Positions 23,085-34,591 of a stretch of 64,000 bases of DNA are shown here, piece by piece. Under the pieces are notes generated by a model. The model made no database searches. It was given only the letters and a program-made list of their open reading frames with translations, and was not told the DNA's origin. The DNA is from Pectinophora gossypiella (Eukaryota; Arthropoda; Insecta; Lepidoptera; Gelechiidae), in the NCBI RefSeq assembly GCF_024362695.1, contig NC_065420.1, positions 2,884,501 to 2,948,500 on the forward strand. Direction: 5' to 3'. The translations under genes were made by a program, and so were the position numbers. How positions within the stretch are numbered: the first letter of the stretch is position 1; each line of letters opens with the position of its first letter.

Positions 23085-23485
23085 ATGAAAGAAACACAAT
23101 AAGTATAAGTCTAATGTAGAAAATGAAACGTTCAAAATCGGTCTTAGAAGACGATATTGATTTTTGGACACACAGAAGCGATTGGAGAGAACATGCATTT
23201 AAGACTGCTAGAGATGAAAATATATAAGGAGGTCATTTCCAAGTGGAAGCGCAAAAGCTAAAACTAATAATAGTAATACCAAACGAAATCTTAGTACTGA
23301 CATAAATGAGTAAAGTTACTGATCTACAAAATCATTATTATTGAAAATTGGTAATAGAAGGTGCAATAATTACTTATTTATTATGTGTACTCTATGTTAC
23401 CAGTAGGTACTTAGTTTAAATGATTTGACATCATCTACATTAGGGGCCGCCCATTAGTCATGTGATGTTTTTTTTGGCATTTTCA

Positions 23486-23533
23486 ACCCCCCCCCTTCCC
23501 CTTGCCACGGGGGGAGGGGGGGGGGTTGAACGT
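23486..23533. repeat. C-run/G-run perfect hairpin
   Basis: TCAACCCCCCCCCTTCCCC is followed, after a short TTGCCAC spacer, by its complement ending in GGTTGA. It forms a very stable stem, or alternatively G-quadruplex-prone runs on either strand. Confidence 0.8.
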
Positions 23534-23654
23534 CGGGCCCTAGACGTTCTTTAAAAAAATAAAAATAAACATAAAATATTGGTATACAATTGAGTAATTT
23601 AGCTGCCTAATATCATTACTTATCTTTGACCTAGGAAACTACCCAATCTTCTTT

Positions 23655-24066
23655 CTTCTATTGTGTGGGTTGTGAGGTTGAGTACCAACGTCATCAACCC
23701 TGGTGTCGGGGTCACTATTGAGCCGGCATATGCCCCTAAAATGGCTCAATCAATCAATCAATCAATAATACTTTATTGCACAACAACATATACAAAGGAC
23801 ATAAACAAACGAATAAAACATAAGCACAATAGGCTCATATAACGACTACTTACTTACATCAGTAAATAGTAACCGGGACCAACGGCTTAACGTGCCTTCC
23901 GAAGCATGGATCATTTTACTTTCAGACAATCTGATGATCAGCCAGTAATGTCCTAACCAAACTAGGGACCACAAAGTAATTTTTGTGATATGTCCCCATC
24001 GGGAATCGAACCCGGGACCTCCGGATCGTGAGCCCAGCATTCAACCACTGGACCACGGAGGTCGTA
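23655..24066 (-). mobile_element. SINE-2 (inverted) split by a LINE 3' tail
   Basis: The SINE reads on the minus strand from GGCCTCCGTGGTCCAGTGG-like sequence near 24060 to GTTGTGAGG at 23668. At 23748-23832 it is interrupted by the reverse complement of a LINE 3' end (ATCAATCAATCAAT, then ACTTTATTGCACAACA). GGCTCA flanks both sides of the insert. Confidence 0.75.
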
Positions 24067-24321
24067 CCCAATTGTAAAAGGTTTTGCCAAAAATTTCAGA
24101 TACATCAGTTAGCGCGATTAGTGACGATTATATAATGCGTGCATTGCGCAATGGTTCGGGCTCCTCGCTCCTAATAAAAATCGTATAATGTTAATGTTAC
24201 TAACACTACACTTAAGTTTTTGTGTACTACTAACGTAATATGGACTGTTATCTGAAATAAAAAAAAGAATTATTTCCTATGTTTGTCATTTCCATATCTC
24301 GGGGATAACGAGTCCCGTACT

Positions 24322-24682
24322 TTAACACGTTGACAGTCCCCATACAAAATGTTTTGACTTCCTTGTAAGTCCCGCATAGGTATTACTTCAATTTTTATAT
24401 GTCATTTTAGTTTATTAAAATGTAAAGCTGAACATATATTTTTTAATAATATTTGAATATTTTAACTAAACCTTCAGTCACTTCAGCCTTCAAACAGGTG
24501 GGCAGTAGCATTCATCAAACATACTGTAATACAAACCTTTGCTAATTTACCCGGGATCCAAATGGAGCATCCGCCCTTAGGGCATCCCTGGTCGTTTCTT
24601 AGTGACCCATGTATGGGTCACGGACGTATGGAGCTAGTCCGCCATGACCCGTATATGGATCACTGGACTGTCAACGTGTTAA
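24322..24682. mobile_element. piggyBac-like MITE with TTAA targets
   Basis: TTAA at 24322 and 24679 flank TIRs CACGTTGACAGTCC and GGACTGTCAACGTG (14 bp, perfect). The interior has a short hairpin (GTGACCCATGTATGGGTCAC) and no transposase. TTAA target choice is diagnostic of the piggyBac superfamily. Confidence 0.8.
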
Positions 24683-25028
24683 GAAGGCGTGTGTGGCGCG
24701 GAAGCCCCTTAAGACAATTTAATATAGAGAATGTATCTAGTGTGACACCAACCGGCGATTATTCGTGTACGCACTATGAGAGTGCACCAGTTCATGTAGG
24801 ACTACTGCATAATTTATGGTAACAAAGGGAACAGGGCTATTGGGTTGGGACCTTTTTGGGTTAGTGGACCGCATACTGGGTCTATGGGGGACTATGGCGC
24901 CTGCTCGACCTATTATTATTATCAGGTCATTTTGCAATAGTTAAATCGTTTTACAAGTTGGTTTTAATAAAAATAAAATTGTGTTTTATTGTTTATTTTA
25001 TTTTAATTGTATTTTATGGATTTTAAAT

Positions 25029-25441
25029 CGAGGAGCTCGGTGGCGCAGCGGTAAACGCGCTCGGTCTGCGATTGTTGAAGTTAAGCAACTTTCGCAAAGG
25101 CCGGTCATAGGATGGGTGACCACAAAAAAAAAGTTTTCATCTCGAGCTTCTCCGTGCTTCGGAAGGCACGTTAAGCCGTTGGTCCCGGCTGCATTAGCAG
25201 TCGTTAATAACCATCAATCCGCACTGGGCCCGCGTGATGGTTTAAGGCCCGATCTCCCTATCCATCCATAGGGAAGGCCTGTGCCCCTGCAGTGGGGACG
25301 TTAATGGGCTGATGATGATGATTCATTCCTATTCCTATTGAAGTAGACAGGAACCACGAAATTCCACTTAGACTACGATCCTGATACGTCGTTTTCGTTT
25401 CTTTCACTCTCCAGCAGTGGGGACGTTATCAGCTGATGATG
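25029..25441 (+). mobile_element. SINE-3 with 13-bp target duplication and inserted family N
   Basis: ATGGATTTTAAAT occurs at 25016-25028 and 25442-25454. The head GAGGAGCTCGGTGGCGCAGC and core are complete. The tail is duplicated around a family N segment (25319-25412), so GCAGTGGGGACGTTA occurs twice. Confidence 0.8.
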
Positions 25442-25667
25442 ATGGATTTTAAATGATGATCTGTCAGAAACAATGTGGTTGTGTCTGTGTGTTTAAATGG
25501 TGTGTGTGTGTATAAATAAATAAGCTCACGACCATTAATAATCCCAATTTGGCCAGTCACCGGTACACCTATCGCAAGACGAACTGAGAACCCCACTGAG
25601 GGGAGGCCTGTATCCAGCAATGGGACGTATATAGGTTCTTGATGTTTTATAAACTTATAGGTACAAT

Positions 25668-25937
25668 AACGGCCTTCGCGGTCCAGTGGTAGAACGTTAT
25701 GCTTACGATCCGGAGGTCCCGGGTTCGAATCCCGGTGGGGAAATATCACAAAAAATACTCTGTGATCCCTGCTTCGAAAGGCACGTTAAGCCGTTGGTCC
25801 CGGTTACTATTTACTGATGTAAGTGAGTAATCGTTACGTGAGCCATGTCAGGGGCCTTTGGCGGTTCAATCATAACCCTGACACCAGGGTTGATGAGGAT
25901 GGTATTCCACCTAACAACCCACACGATAAGAAGAAGA
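25668..25937 (+). mobile_element. SINE-2
   Basis: GGCCTTCGCGGTCCAGTGGT head, B-box GGTTCGAATCCC, shared core and tail to CCCACACGATAAGAAGAAG. A segment before the core is slightly shortened. Confidence 0.8.
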
Positions 25938-26104
25938 TTTTTAAAATAATTATCTTTATTTTTATTTTATGTTAGTTTATTTGGGAAACCAACAGTTTTG
26001 TTTTATAAAAGATTTAAATAAATACAAATAAGTAGCATAACAACAAAATCATCAATGTTTCTGTACTAGTGTTTTGTGTGCTCAATAAAGAATTATTATT
26101 ATTA

Positions 26105-27148
26105 AAACAAGCCTAAAGCAATGATTGCGAAATTGTTTTCGAATTTATGTTTGGATCATAAACGATTATCACGTGCTCAACGGTGAATGAAAACATCGTG
26201 AGGAAACCCACATTCCCGAGAAATGCATTTTCGGAGGTATGTGACCTAAACTGTATTGGGCTGGCTTTTCCTTCGCGGGTTGGAAGGTCAGACAGGCAGT
26301 CGCTTCTCTAAAAAACCGGACCTGTCAAATCTTCAGGTTAGTGGGTATCAATATTGTTAATGTTCCATTAGTTAAGTACTTAAATACTTACATTATTATA
26401 ATTTTAGTTTAAGTAAACTGTGGTGCTAATTCCTGTAAATACCGTCTAATTTTATTTTAGGTTTTCTTATCCGCCGAAAAGGAAAGGGACGGGTAATCGA
26501 CAAGCATAAAATTTATGGAACACACGTCAATTTTAAGCACAAATCTAAAACAACCGTCTAAAAATTCGCCCGGGTTATTCATTTATTTACTCATTCTTCC
26601 TAAAATTAAGAGCTGTCAATCATCCGTCCCTTTCCTTTTCGGCGGATAAGAAAATGACAGGTATAACTTAAAGTAAAATTAAGAGATGTCTGCAGGAATC
26701 GGGGCCTGTAGTAATTTTAAAGCGGAATGATCATCAGGACAAACCCCTTTGGGGTTTAACGGGGTGATTTATTGTTTTTACTTTATAAGTTTGTATAAGT
26801 TTAAAATATTTCATTTCATTTCATTTCATTTCATTTCATTTCATTTCATTTCATTTCATTTCATTTCATTTCATTTCATTTCATTTCATTTCATTTCATT
26901 TCATTTCATTTCATTTCATTTCATTTCATTTCATTTCATTTCATTTCATTTCATTTCATTTCATTTCATTTCATTTCATTTCATTTCATTTCATTTCATT
27001 TCATTTCATTTCATTTCATTTCATTTCATTTCATTTCATTTCATTTCATTTCATTTCATTTCATTTCATTTCATTTCATTTCATTTCAATAATAAAAAAA
27101 AAAATAAGTGACCTTGTGAAAAACGGGATAATGCTAGGAAGATGACGA
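26105..27148 (+). mobile_element. SINE-4 split by a LINE/(TTTCA)n and MITE B insertion
   Basis: SINE-4 body runs 26105-26345 and its last ~40 bp resume at 27105 (GTGACCTTGTGAAAAACGGG). The ~760 bp between contain MITE B (26422-26706) and the TTTCA array. They behave as a retrotransposon insertion into the SINE that was itself hit by MITE B. Confidence 0.55.
26809..27088 (+). repeat. (TTTCA)n pentanucleotide array, about 56 copies
   Basis: An essentially uninterrupted TTTCA/ATTTC repeat of about 280 bp, ended by AATAATAAAAAAAA. The open frame through it (HFISF repeats) is an artefact of the array. Confidence 0.97.
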
Positions 27149-27499
27149 TTATTAGTAAAACAAGGGTCCCTTTCTACCACTGCTCATCACGTCTAATGAT
27201 AATTAAACTTTGACAAATGACGCTGCTTCGATAAAAATCGATAACACTTATTTACAAAGCATTATATTATCATTGTCCATTTGCTGCTTGTCGGAAAGTA
27301 ATGTGTCTCCAGTAAACGTGCACTTAATTAAAAATAATAATATTATTTATGGTTACATAAAAATGCAGTGCATAGTTTCCTAAAAAAAGATACATTAAGA
27401 AGATAAATACTTTAAAATTTTTTACAATAAGTACCTAACAATGTAAAAGTAGTGGTTTTAGAGTGGTGTAAATTATATTAATTATAAATACGTTACGAA

Positions 27500-27503
27500 A
27501 TGG
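27500..27503 (+). other. Predicted 4-nt coding start of LRR-3
   Basis: ATGG followed by a strong donor GTAAGT at 27504. Joined to the acceptor at 28160 it gives MDKMTWLLLVFLVC in the LRR-3 frame, with the same phase 1 junction as in LRR-1 and LRR-2. The ATG at 28166 would give an equally good signal peptide, so this start is optional. Confidence 0.6.
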
Positions 27504-30500
27504 GTAAGTTTAGTTTAATCTCACCCTAGTTCGCAATTAGTCTGCCTCTTCATCTTCTATCGTATGGGTTGTGAGGTGGAATACCAACCTCATCAATCCT
27601 GGTGTCAGGGTTACTGTTGAGCCGCCAATGGACCCTGACATGATTCATGTAACGACTACGTACATACATAAGTAATCAGTAAGTAGTAACCACGACTTAA
27701 CGTGCCTTCCAAGGCACGGATCGTCTTACTTTCGGACAATCAGGTGATAAATCTGTAATTTCCTAACCAAACTAGGGATCACAAAGTGAATTTTGTGATA
27801 TGTCCCCGCCGGGATTCGAACCCAGGTCCTTCGGATCGTGAGCCCAACGCTCAACCACTGGATCACGGAGGCCGTAATAATTAATTAGTGGTTGAGAGGA
27901 ATCATGTAAAAGAACGCGCTAACAAATTATAAAAATCTAATACAAAGGTAAATATATATGAGGACCGCCCAATAAAAAATAAACTTATTACGCAACCAAG
28001 CAAAGAACAATCGAATTATTTGATCATTTGATTCAATTTGGCTTGGCTGTCAAATAATGAAATATACTTTATTTTATTCGCCTCTTGTTGATTTTTTATA
28101 AGTAAGGCGGCCATATTAACTGTTAATTCGTTGATATTTTCAATAATAATTCATTTTCAGATAAAATGACGTGGCTTCTATTGGTATTTTTGGTTTGCAC
28201 AACTACAATCAGTGGAGGTGAAGGAGATTGTTCTTTATACAATGCGAACATAGAGAAGTGCCAAGCTGGAGTCATATGCAGAAATAGCACTTCAGATTTG
28301 GTAACAACCATTACTAATTGGGGATGTGGAAGAACTGAGCAGTATAATTGTGAAAATCACTTTGATTATGATTACCAGAGGTATGAAACAATATGCCAAA
28401 CAAGATTTGTTTATGATTTTAAACTAATTTTAAACATACACGCTATTAATTTAGATACAGTTCCTTGGACTAAAAGTGAGAAAAGCATTGAAACTCATAT
28501 AATAGAACTTGTTATAACAAACAATGTTATTTCGAATATTCCACGAAGAGTATACATTTTTAGCAACGTAAATAAGATTACAATGATTTCCAACATCATC
28601 GAAAGTGTTCAATTTAACGATTTTCTTGAATTAGCTCACTTAACAAACATAACCCTTCCACACAATTCTATTAAAGTTTTAGAAAGTAAAGAAATAACGA
28701 CAAAGTCAAATTCTGTTAATTATATAGACTTAAGCTACAATCTCATAGAATCTATTCCAAACAACTACTTTAAATATTACTCGCAACTTAAAAGTCTGAA
28801 TTTGGCTAACAATTTGATAAAAAACTTCCAAATACTCACATTTGAAGGAATTTCACAGCTGGAGGTTTTAACTCTCTCAAATAATCACATATTGGAAATA
28901 GGTCAAACTTTAGTACGATTTGTAAAATTAAAAGAGCTTTTACTAGATCATAACAACCTCACATCGATAGAAGAAAACAATTTCAGTACAATGGAAATGT
29001 TGGAAAAGTTAGATTTGGATTCAAACCAGTTGAACAACATTAACAAGGAATCATTTAAAAATCTTGTAAGTCTTGAATCTTTATCTTTGAACTTAAACCT
29101 GTTGTCTGATATGAGCATAAATTTACAGAACACTGCACTAAAAAATCTAGATATTTCCAATAACAGAATCGAGCATATTGCCTCAAAAGTGTTTAAAGGG
29201 AAAAATATTACACAATTTGTTATGAATAATAATAACCTGATTGGTGTGATGGAAAGGAATACTTTTGATGGAATCTATACAGATGTGTTGGATTTAAGTG
29301 GTTATAAAATAATTTCCTTAGATCCAGAGGCTTTCACTGGATTACATGTTCGAGTTCTAAACTTGAGCTCAAATGCTATAAACACTATATCAAGTACATC
29401 ATTTAAATCTGTGATATTTCTGCATGAATTGGATTTGTCTAACAACTGTTTGAGCTCCATTGATTTCGACACATCCGATTTAAACGAGTTGATACTATTG
29501 AATCTCCGAAACAATAGCATTGAGCATATTGCAAGAATTATGTTCAAAGATTTAATATCTCTAAAAAAACTGGATCTGTCGTTAAATAAAATTGTAACAA
29601 TAAAATATCAAGTTTTCTTGAGTTTACAAAAACTTGAATTTCTATACATAAGTAACAATAATATTTCTAATACCTTAAAATCTCATATTTTTCAAGGTCT
29701 ATCGAATATCAAAGAAATGCATATAGATAATTTGCAAATCGCATCAATAGAAAATGAAACATTTTCTGGTTTAAATGCTCTGAAAACGTTGAATGTATCA
29801 AACAACGAAATTGATAATTTAAATTACGAAGTCTTTAAAAATACCGGTTCTATAGAAGTGCTAGATTTATCTCATAATTTACTTCAACAGTTTTTGATAA
29901 ACACTTCTAATATTATTTCGATACAGGTGTTACATTTAGATAATAATAAGATTTTTAATATTACAAATGAAACGTTTTTTGGGCTGATCAATTTACACAC
30001 ATTGTATTTGAATAATAACAATATTATGAAACTAAACGCTGAATCATTAGTATTTTTAAATAATTTGAATGTGTTAGATCTTTCCTATAACAAGGCCATG
30101 GAGCTAGGCGATGATTTTCATAATTTAATGTCATTGACGAAATTATCACTTACAAACGTTGAAACACAAATTTCTTTTGAACATATTGTTACATCATTAA
30201 TAGAAACTTTAGACTTGTCATCAAGCGGTATTGTTAGTATTAACTCAATACATGTATATAAAAATAAAAATGTGCAATCCTTAACATTGAAAGCAAACAA
30301 AATAATGAGCATAGACAAGTTTTCTTTTAAAAGTATGCCATGCCTTACTTACCTCGATTTGAGTTTCAATTTGATTTCTTTTATACAACCTGGCACTTTT
30401 CTGAACACAAACCACATAAAATACTTAAATATGCATGATAACAGGTTACGCTCATTACAATTTGGAGTTTTAGATGGATTAAATGAATTGGATAGGCTTA

Positions 30501-31483
30501 ATTTGTCAAGTAATCTCCTTGTTACATTTGAAAAGAATATATTACATAATACTCCAGCAGTTACATTATTATCTCTTGATGAAAATGATATAGAAGTGTT
30601 TAAGTTTGAAGATTTTATAGGAACAAGTCTAAAGACAATTAGTTTAGGGAACAATCCTATTTCTTGTAATGCATTTGTGAATTTGAAACAAATTAAACTC
30701 ACTTTCGTAGTTACAGCAGAAAATATTGACTACCACAATGAAAATGTTGATGGGGTTAAATGTAAATCATCTCGTGCTAGCACAAATTTTACATTTCCTG
30801 TTAATAACGTCACTGACGTGAATTCAACTGTCGCTCTTTTTGCGTTTTCACATGCTCTAGAAAATTTTAGATCTTCGCTTACAGAAGTTGTAAAAAATTT
30901 CAGTTTATCGATGGATAAAATAAATAATAATAACTTAGCATCAACTTTGCAACAAAAAACAGAAAGTAATACAATGACTAATATTTTGGAACAAATGTAT
31001 GCCATGAATAATAATTATAATAAGACGCAAACTGCATTGTATAAGTATTTGAATGAACTGTCTGTAACAAATAATCACACTATGTTCATTGAGGAATATT
31101 TGAAAAAAATAACAGGATCTGAAAATGAACACATTATCTTAAGGGACGGGAACATGAATGACAAAAATGTGCTGGATGATAATTTGCAAGAAAAAATAAG
31201 AATGCTGAATTACGAAAAAGAGAAAATGATTAATGAAATGAAAACAATATTCCAAAATTTTAAAAACTCATCCAATACTAGAAAGGACGCTTTGATAAAT
31301 GATACAAATGACTCTAGTGGTATAAAACCTTTAATATATTTCATAGCAGTATGTCTGTGTGCAATGCTCGTTATGTCTGGCCTCTTCTTTTACTCAAGTT
31401 ATAAGAAATCCAGAAGTAATTTTGAAAAGCATTGCAGTAGCGCACAGCCAATAGTAAATGGCATAGAATTATATGAACAATAG
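27500..31483 (+). CDS. LRR-3: membrane-anchored protein with 31 leucine-rich repeats
   Basis: The main exon runs 28161-31483; with the predicted 4-nt start at 27500 the product is 1108 aa (1105 from ATG 28166). The signal peptide is MTWLLLVFLVCTTTISGGEG. The Cys cap (CSLYNANIEKCQAGVIC, with C-x5-C) has extra cysteines compared with LRR-2. Then come 31 LRRs, matching LRR-2 in number and in odd members: repeat 11 (ITQFVMNNNNLIGVM) and the irregular pair 23-24. The C-terminal cap runs from NNPISCNAF to VDGVKC. A stalk of ~270 residues rich in Asn and N-glycosylation sites includes a charged helix near its end (LNYEKEKMINEMKTIF). The membrane segment is LIYFIAVCLCAMLVMSGLFF and the tail is 27 residues (ends NGIELYEQ). 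No signalling domain is present. A tandem paralogue of LRR-2. Confidence 0.9.
27550..27876 (-). mobile_element. SINE-2 (inverted) in the LRR-3 intron
   Basis: Minus strand from GGCCTCCGTGATCCAGTGG through B-box GGTTCGAATCCC to CCCATACGATAGAAG. Confidence 0.75.
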
Positions 31484-31525
31484 CGTTTAAGATCATAGAA
31501 TTATATGAACAATAGCGTTTAAGAT
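31462..31525 (+). repeat. 32-bp tandem duplication across the LRR-3 stop codon
   Basis: CATAGAATTATATGAACAAT plus AGCGTTTAAGAT occurs twice, exactly adjacent (31462-31493 and 31494-31525). The first copy encodes the last residues and TAG; the second lies in the 3' UTR. Confidence 0.95.
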
Positions 31526-31635
31526 TTAATTATGACCAAAATCTGACTGACAGCGAACTTTATAATTATTGTTATAATTAGTTACCTACGTATTAGGTAC
31601 CTGCTAAATAGATTTGATATGATTCATTCTGTTAA

Positions 31636-31641
31636 AATAAA
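31636..31641 (+). terminator. Probable poly(A) signal of LRR-3
   Basis: AATAAA 153 nt after the stop, in T-rich context. Confidence 0.5.
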
Positions 31642-32089
31642 TAATCTTTTTTAAATTGTAAATGTATAAAACACTTTTCATATTATCTAAGCATTATGTG
31701 TTTGTTTTTAATCATGTTTAATACTGTACAATTGTGACTTATTTGTTATTTATTAAGAACATTAAAAAAGTGTTTTACAAAGTGTTTGGTTATTACTATT
31801 TTCTGGTTAAAAAAATGCATTCACTCACTGTCGTTACAGTGTGAGCAGAGTGACTAGTTAGATAACAACCTTGTTGGCATATTAAGTCAAAGTTGTAAGG
31901 ATGGTCCTCAAAACATATTCAAGTTTAAAAAATGTCGAAGTGCAGAGCTACACCCTTAATAGGCCCTGTTATTATTATAACAGTAATTATAATGGCGACA
32001 TTGTGTGAGGGGATTACCTAGAATTATAATGTAAGTTAAAACAGGACATAGTTGCGGATGTCTCATCCCGGATTTGATAGCAATATATG

Positions 32090-32478
32090 TACAGTCATGA
32101 GCAATATAATGTACCCACTTTAGGACTCTATCGCAATAAAATATTTGACATTTAATGAGACTTACAGTTCAATTTGTCAAAAAAGTTAATGTGACATGGT
32201 ACCAAAGTGTATACATATTAATGCTGGGACATTGTCAAAATCACTTTGTGAGACTACCCTTTGTTTGGTAAGGACTTTTCAGGCTTAAATCACCTGATTG
32301 TCCGAAAAAGTAAGATGAATCCGTGCTTCGGAGGGCACGTTAAGCCGTTGGTCCCGGCTATTAGCTGTAAAAACACCTCCACCAATCCGCATTGGAGCAG
32401 CGTGGTGGAGTATGCTCCATACCCCCTCCGGTTGATTGAGGGGAGGCCTGTGCCCAGCAGTGGGACGTATATAGGTTG
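32090..32478 (+). mobile_element. MITE C fused to a headless SINE-1
   Basis: MITE C runs 32090-32224 and stops abruptly at TTAATGCTGG. SINE-1 continues without its tRNA-like head from GGGACATTGTCAAAATCAC to CCCAGCAGTGGGACG. Confidence 0.75.
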
Positions 32479-32828
32479 TTTATGTATGTACGAATACGTG
32501 ATCGCCATCATTGGAAAGGATTGGAGGAGGCCTTTGCCAGGAGGCACTCCGAAATAAGAGATATAATATAAAGTGAACTGTAACCGACCTGATAATATTT
32601 CGGAAGCAAGGCTTATTATTATATTGCTTCTCCTTATTTTGATCAGAATAATAATGGGTGGAAGATGTAATTTGTAAAGATAAAAGATGGATATGTCTGT
32701 TATCCATGAAATTAGAAGGTTAAACGAAGGAAAATCTGTACAGCGCCATCTATATTGTTTTTGAGGAACGTAACTGAAAAGTCCCTCAGTAAGACTCCAC
32801 GACGCCATCCGAGGTAAAACCACACAAT

Positions 32829-33204
32829 GGCCCCGATTCCTGCAGACACCGCCTAATTTTATTTTAAGTTATATCCATCATTTTCATATCCGTCGAAAAG
32901 GAAAGGGACGGATGATTCACAGCTCTTAATTTTAGGAAGAATGAGTGAATGAATGTATAACCCGGGCGAATCAAAAGGTACGTCGCTGGTATGCAATCCG
33001 TTTTACGTGCTGTCTAATTAACTGTGTCGGGTTATTGACTGATGTAAAATTTTTAGACGGTTGGTTTAGATTTGTGCTTGAAATTGACGTGTGTTCCATA
33101 AATTTTATGCTTGTCGATTACCCGTCCCTTTCTTTTTCGGCGGATAAGAAAATGACAGATATAACTTAAAATAAAATTAGATGGTATTTACAGGAATTAG
33201 CACC
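32829..33204. mobile_element. MITE family B, opposite orientation
   Basis: GGCCCCGATTCCTGCAGACA to GGAATTAGCACC. Close to a mirror image of 15602-15978, with the same internal motifs. Confidence 0.8.
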
Positions 33205-33396
33205 AATACGTTATTAATTTTCAATTTCAGTGCCCTCTATGTATTTAAAGACGAACTTTTTAAGTTACTATGTTTGTATTAGTAAGTAAGTGGAACAAAT
33301 TTCGCTATCATCAGATAGATGGCGCTAAATTATAACCATTTTAGAATCCTGTTAGAGAGGCAAAAAATACTTAATAAAAAATAACATACATAGACA

Positions 33397-33612
33397 TAAA
33401 CAGCCTATATACGTCCCACTGCTGGGCACAGGCCTCCCCTCAATCAACCGGAGGGGGTATGGAGCATACTCCACCACGCTGCTCCACTGCGGGTTGGTGG
33501 AGGTGTTTTACGGCTAATAGCCGGGACCAACGGCTTAACGTGCCCTCCGAAGCACGGAATCATCTACTTTTTCGGACAATCAGATGATTCAAGCCTAAAA
33601 AGTCCTTACCAA
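33397..33612 (-). mobile_element. SINE-1 (inverted)
   Basis: CGTCCCACTGCTGGGCACAG through core to AAGTCCTTACCAAACAAAGG; the head is lost. Confidence 0.75.
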
Positions 33613-33639
33613 ACAAAGGACAGAATCAAAAATAAATTA

Positions 33640-34590
33640 ATTAAGTAATTTTTCGTTTTAGCTTGCAGCGTAGCTGAAGGACAGAAATATAGATTTCAAA
33701 TTAGAGCGTAAGAAACAAAAGATTTGAGAGATTTGTTTTTTATGTTGTGTGCAATAAAGTATATTTGATTGATTGATTGAAAAGAGAAATATATTAAATA
33801 TATATTATTTAAAAATATTATAAAAAAAAAAAAAAATAAATAAATAAATAATAATAAATAATAATATTATTAAATATTTTATTATTAAATATATATTTTT
33901 AATTTTTAGAGAAATATATATTATTTTAGAACGGTGTTCTATGCACAAAGGGTATACGACATGTTGTTTATTAAAAAGCGACAAAATGTCCTAACATAGC
34001 AGTCCAATACACACCGTAATAAATTACTAAAACTAATGATAAAAAACTTTACGGCTTTTTCTAGAAATGGCCTTTTGGCACTTACGTAATTTTGTCTTTT
34101 AACGATCTTACACATCAATGACTAAACTCTTTCAACGTAGCATCAATAGAGTGAGAAATTTCTTGTTCGCTCGTATGTATGACGGTGTCATGGTCTGAAT
34201 AATCCTTCAAAGTTTTCGTTACAATGTCACTTACACCCTGTATTTCTGTCCTGCTGACATTCTAATCATACTACTGTTAATCGAGGTATAATGTTGATGA
34301 TAATGGTAAGACCGATGACCCATACCCCCCTTTCCCCCCTCAATTCACTACACGCCAATAAAAATGGTCGCTTCGCACACATACACTTAGTATTTTTCAT
34401 ACAAAGTGGTAAAGGTAAAGTTTTCTATTGAAAATTTTCCTTTTCCACGCTGCTTAGTTCTGTAGTTCGATGTAAAAGTTTAACAAATTCTAGCCTGCAT
34501 TCAGTTGTTAAGGTAGTGGGGGGGAGGGACTTGGGCGCCGCGTGACAGAGAGTCCTGTTCTGCCACCAGTTTGTGTGTCATTTTCTTCTT
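33640..34590. other. AT-rich spacer with LINE tail and MITE A scrap
   Basis: 33711-33780 is a LINE 3' end (TTGTGTGCAATAAAGTATAT then (GATT)n). 33780-33930 is almost pure A/T. 34185-34242 is the right end of a MITE A unit (TCGTTACAATGTCACTTACA). I see no gene. Confidence 0.5.
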
Positions 34591-34591
34591 T

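Larger units (their letters stand above)
23085..27499. other. Gap between LRR-2 and LRR-3: repeats
   Basis: No gene seen. From left: the LRR-2 3' UTR with no clear AATAAA in the first 400 nt, a C/G hairpin (23489-23530), an inverted LINE 3' UTR scrap (23530-23640), SINE-2 with a LINE tail inside (23655-24066), a TTAA MITE (24322-24682), SINE-3 (25029-25441), SINE-2 (25668-25937), SINE-4 (26105-26345), MITE B (26422-26706) and the (TTTCA)n array (26809-27088). Confidence 0.6.

Noticed and set aside
24562..24822. 86-codon frame starting MEHPPLGHPW
   Set aside because: Lies across the right end of the TTAA MITE and beyond it; no homology recognised.
26749..27111. 120-codon open frame of HFISF repeats
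   Set aside because: It is a translation of the (TTTCA)n array; any frame of this pentamer without a stop stays open.
32290..32823. 177-codon minus-strand frame
   Set aside because: Crosses SINE-1 and an interspersed repeat; no domain, and it is not open in the other copies.
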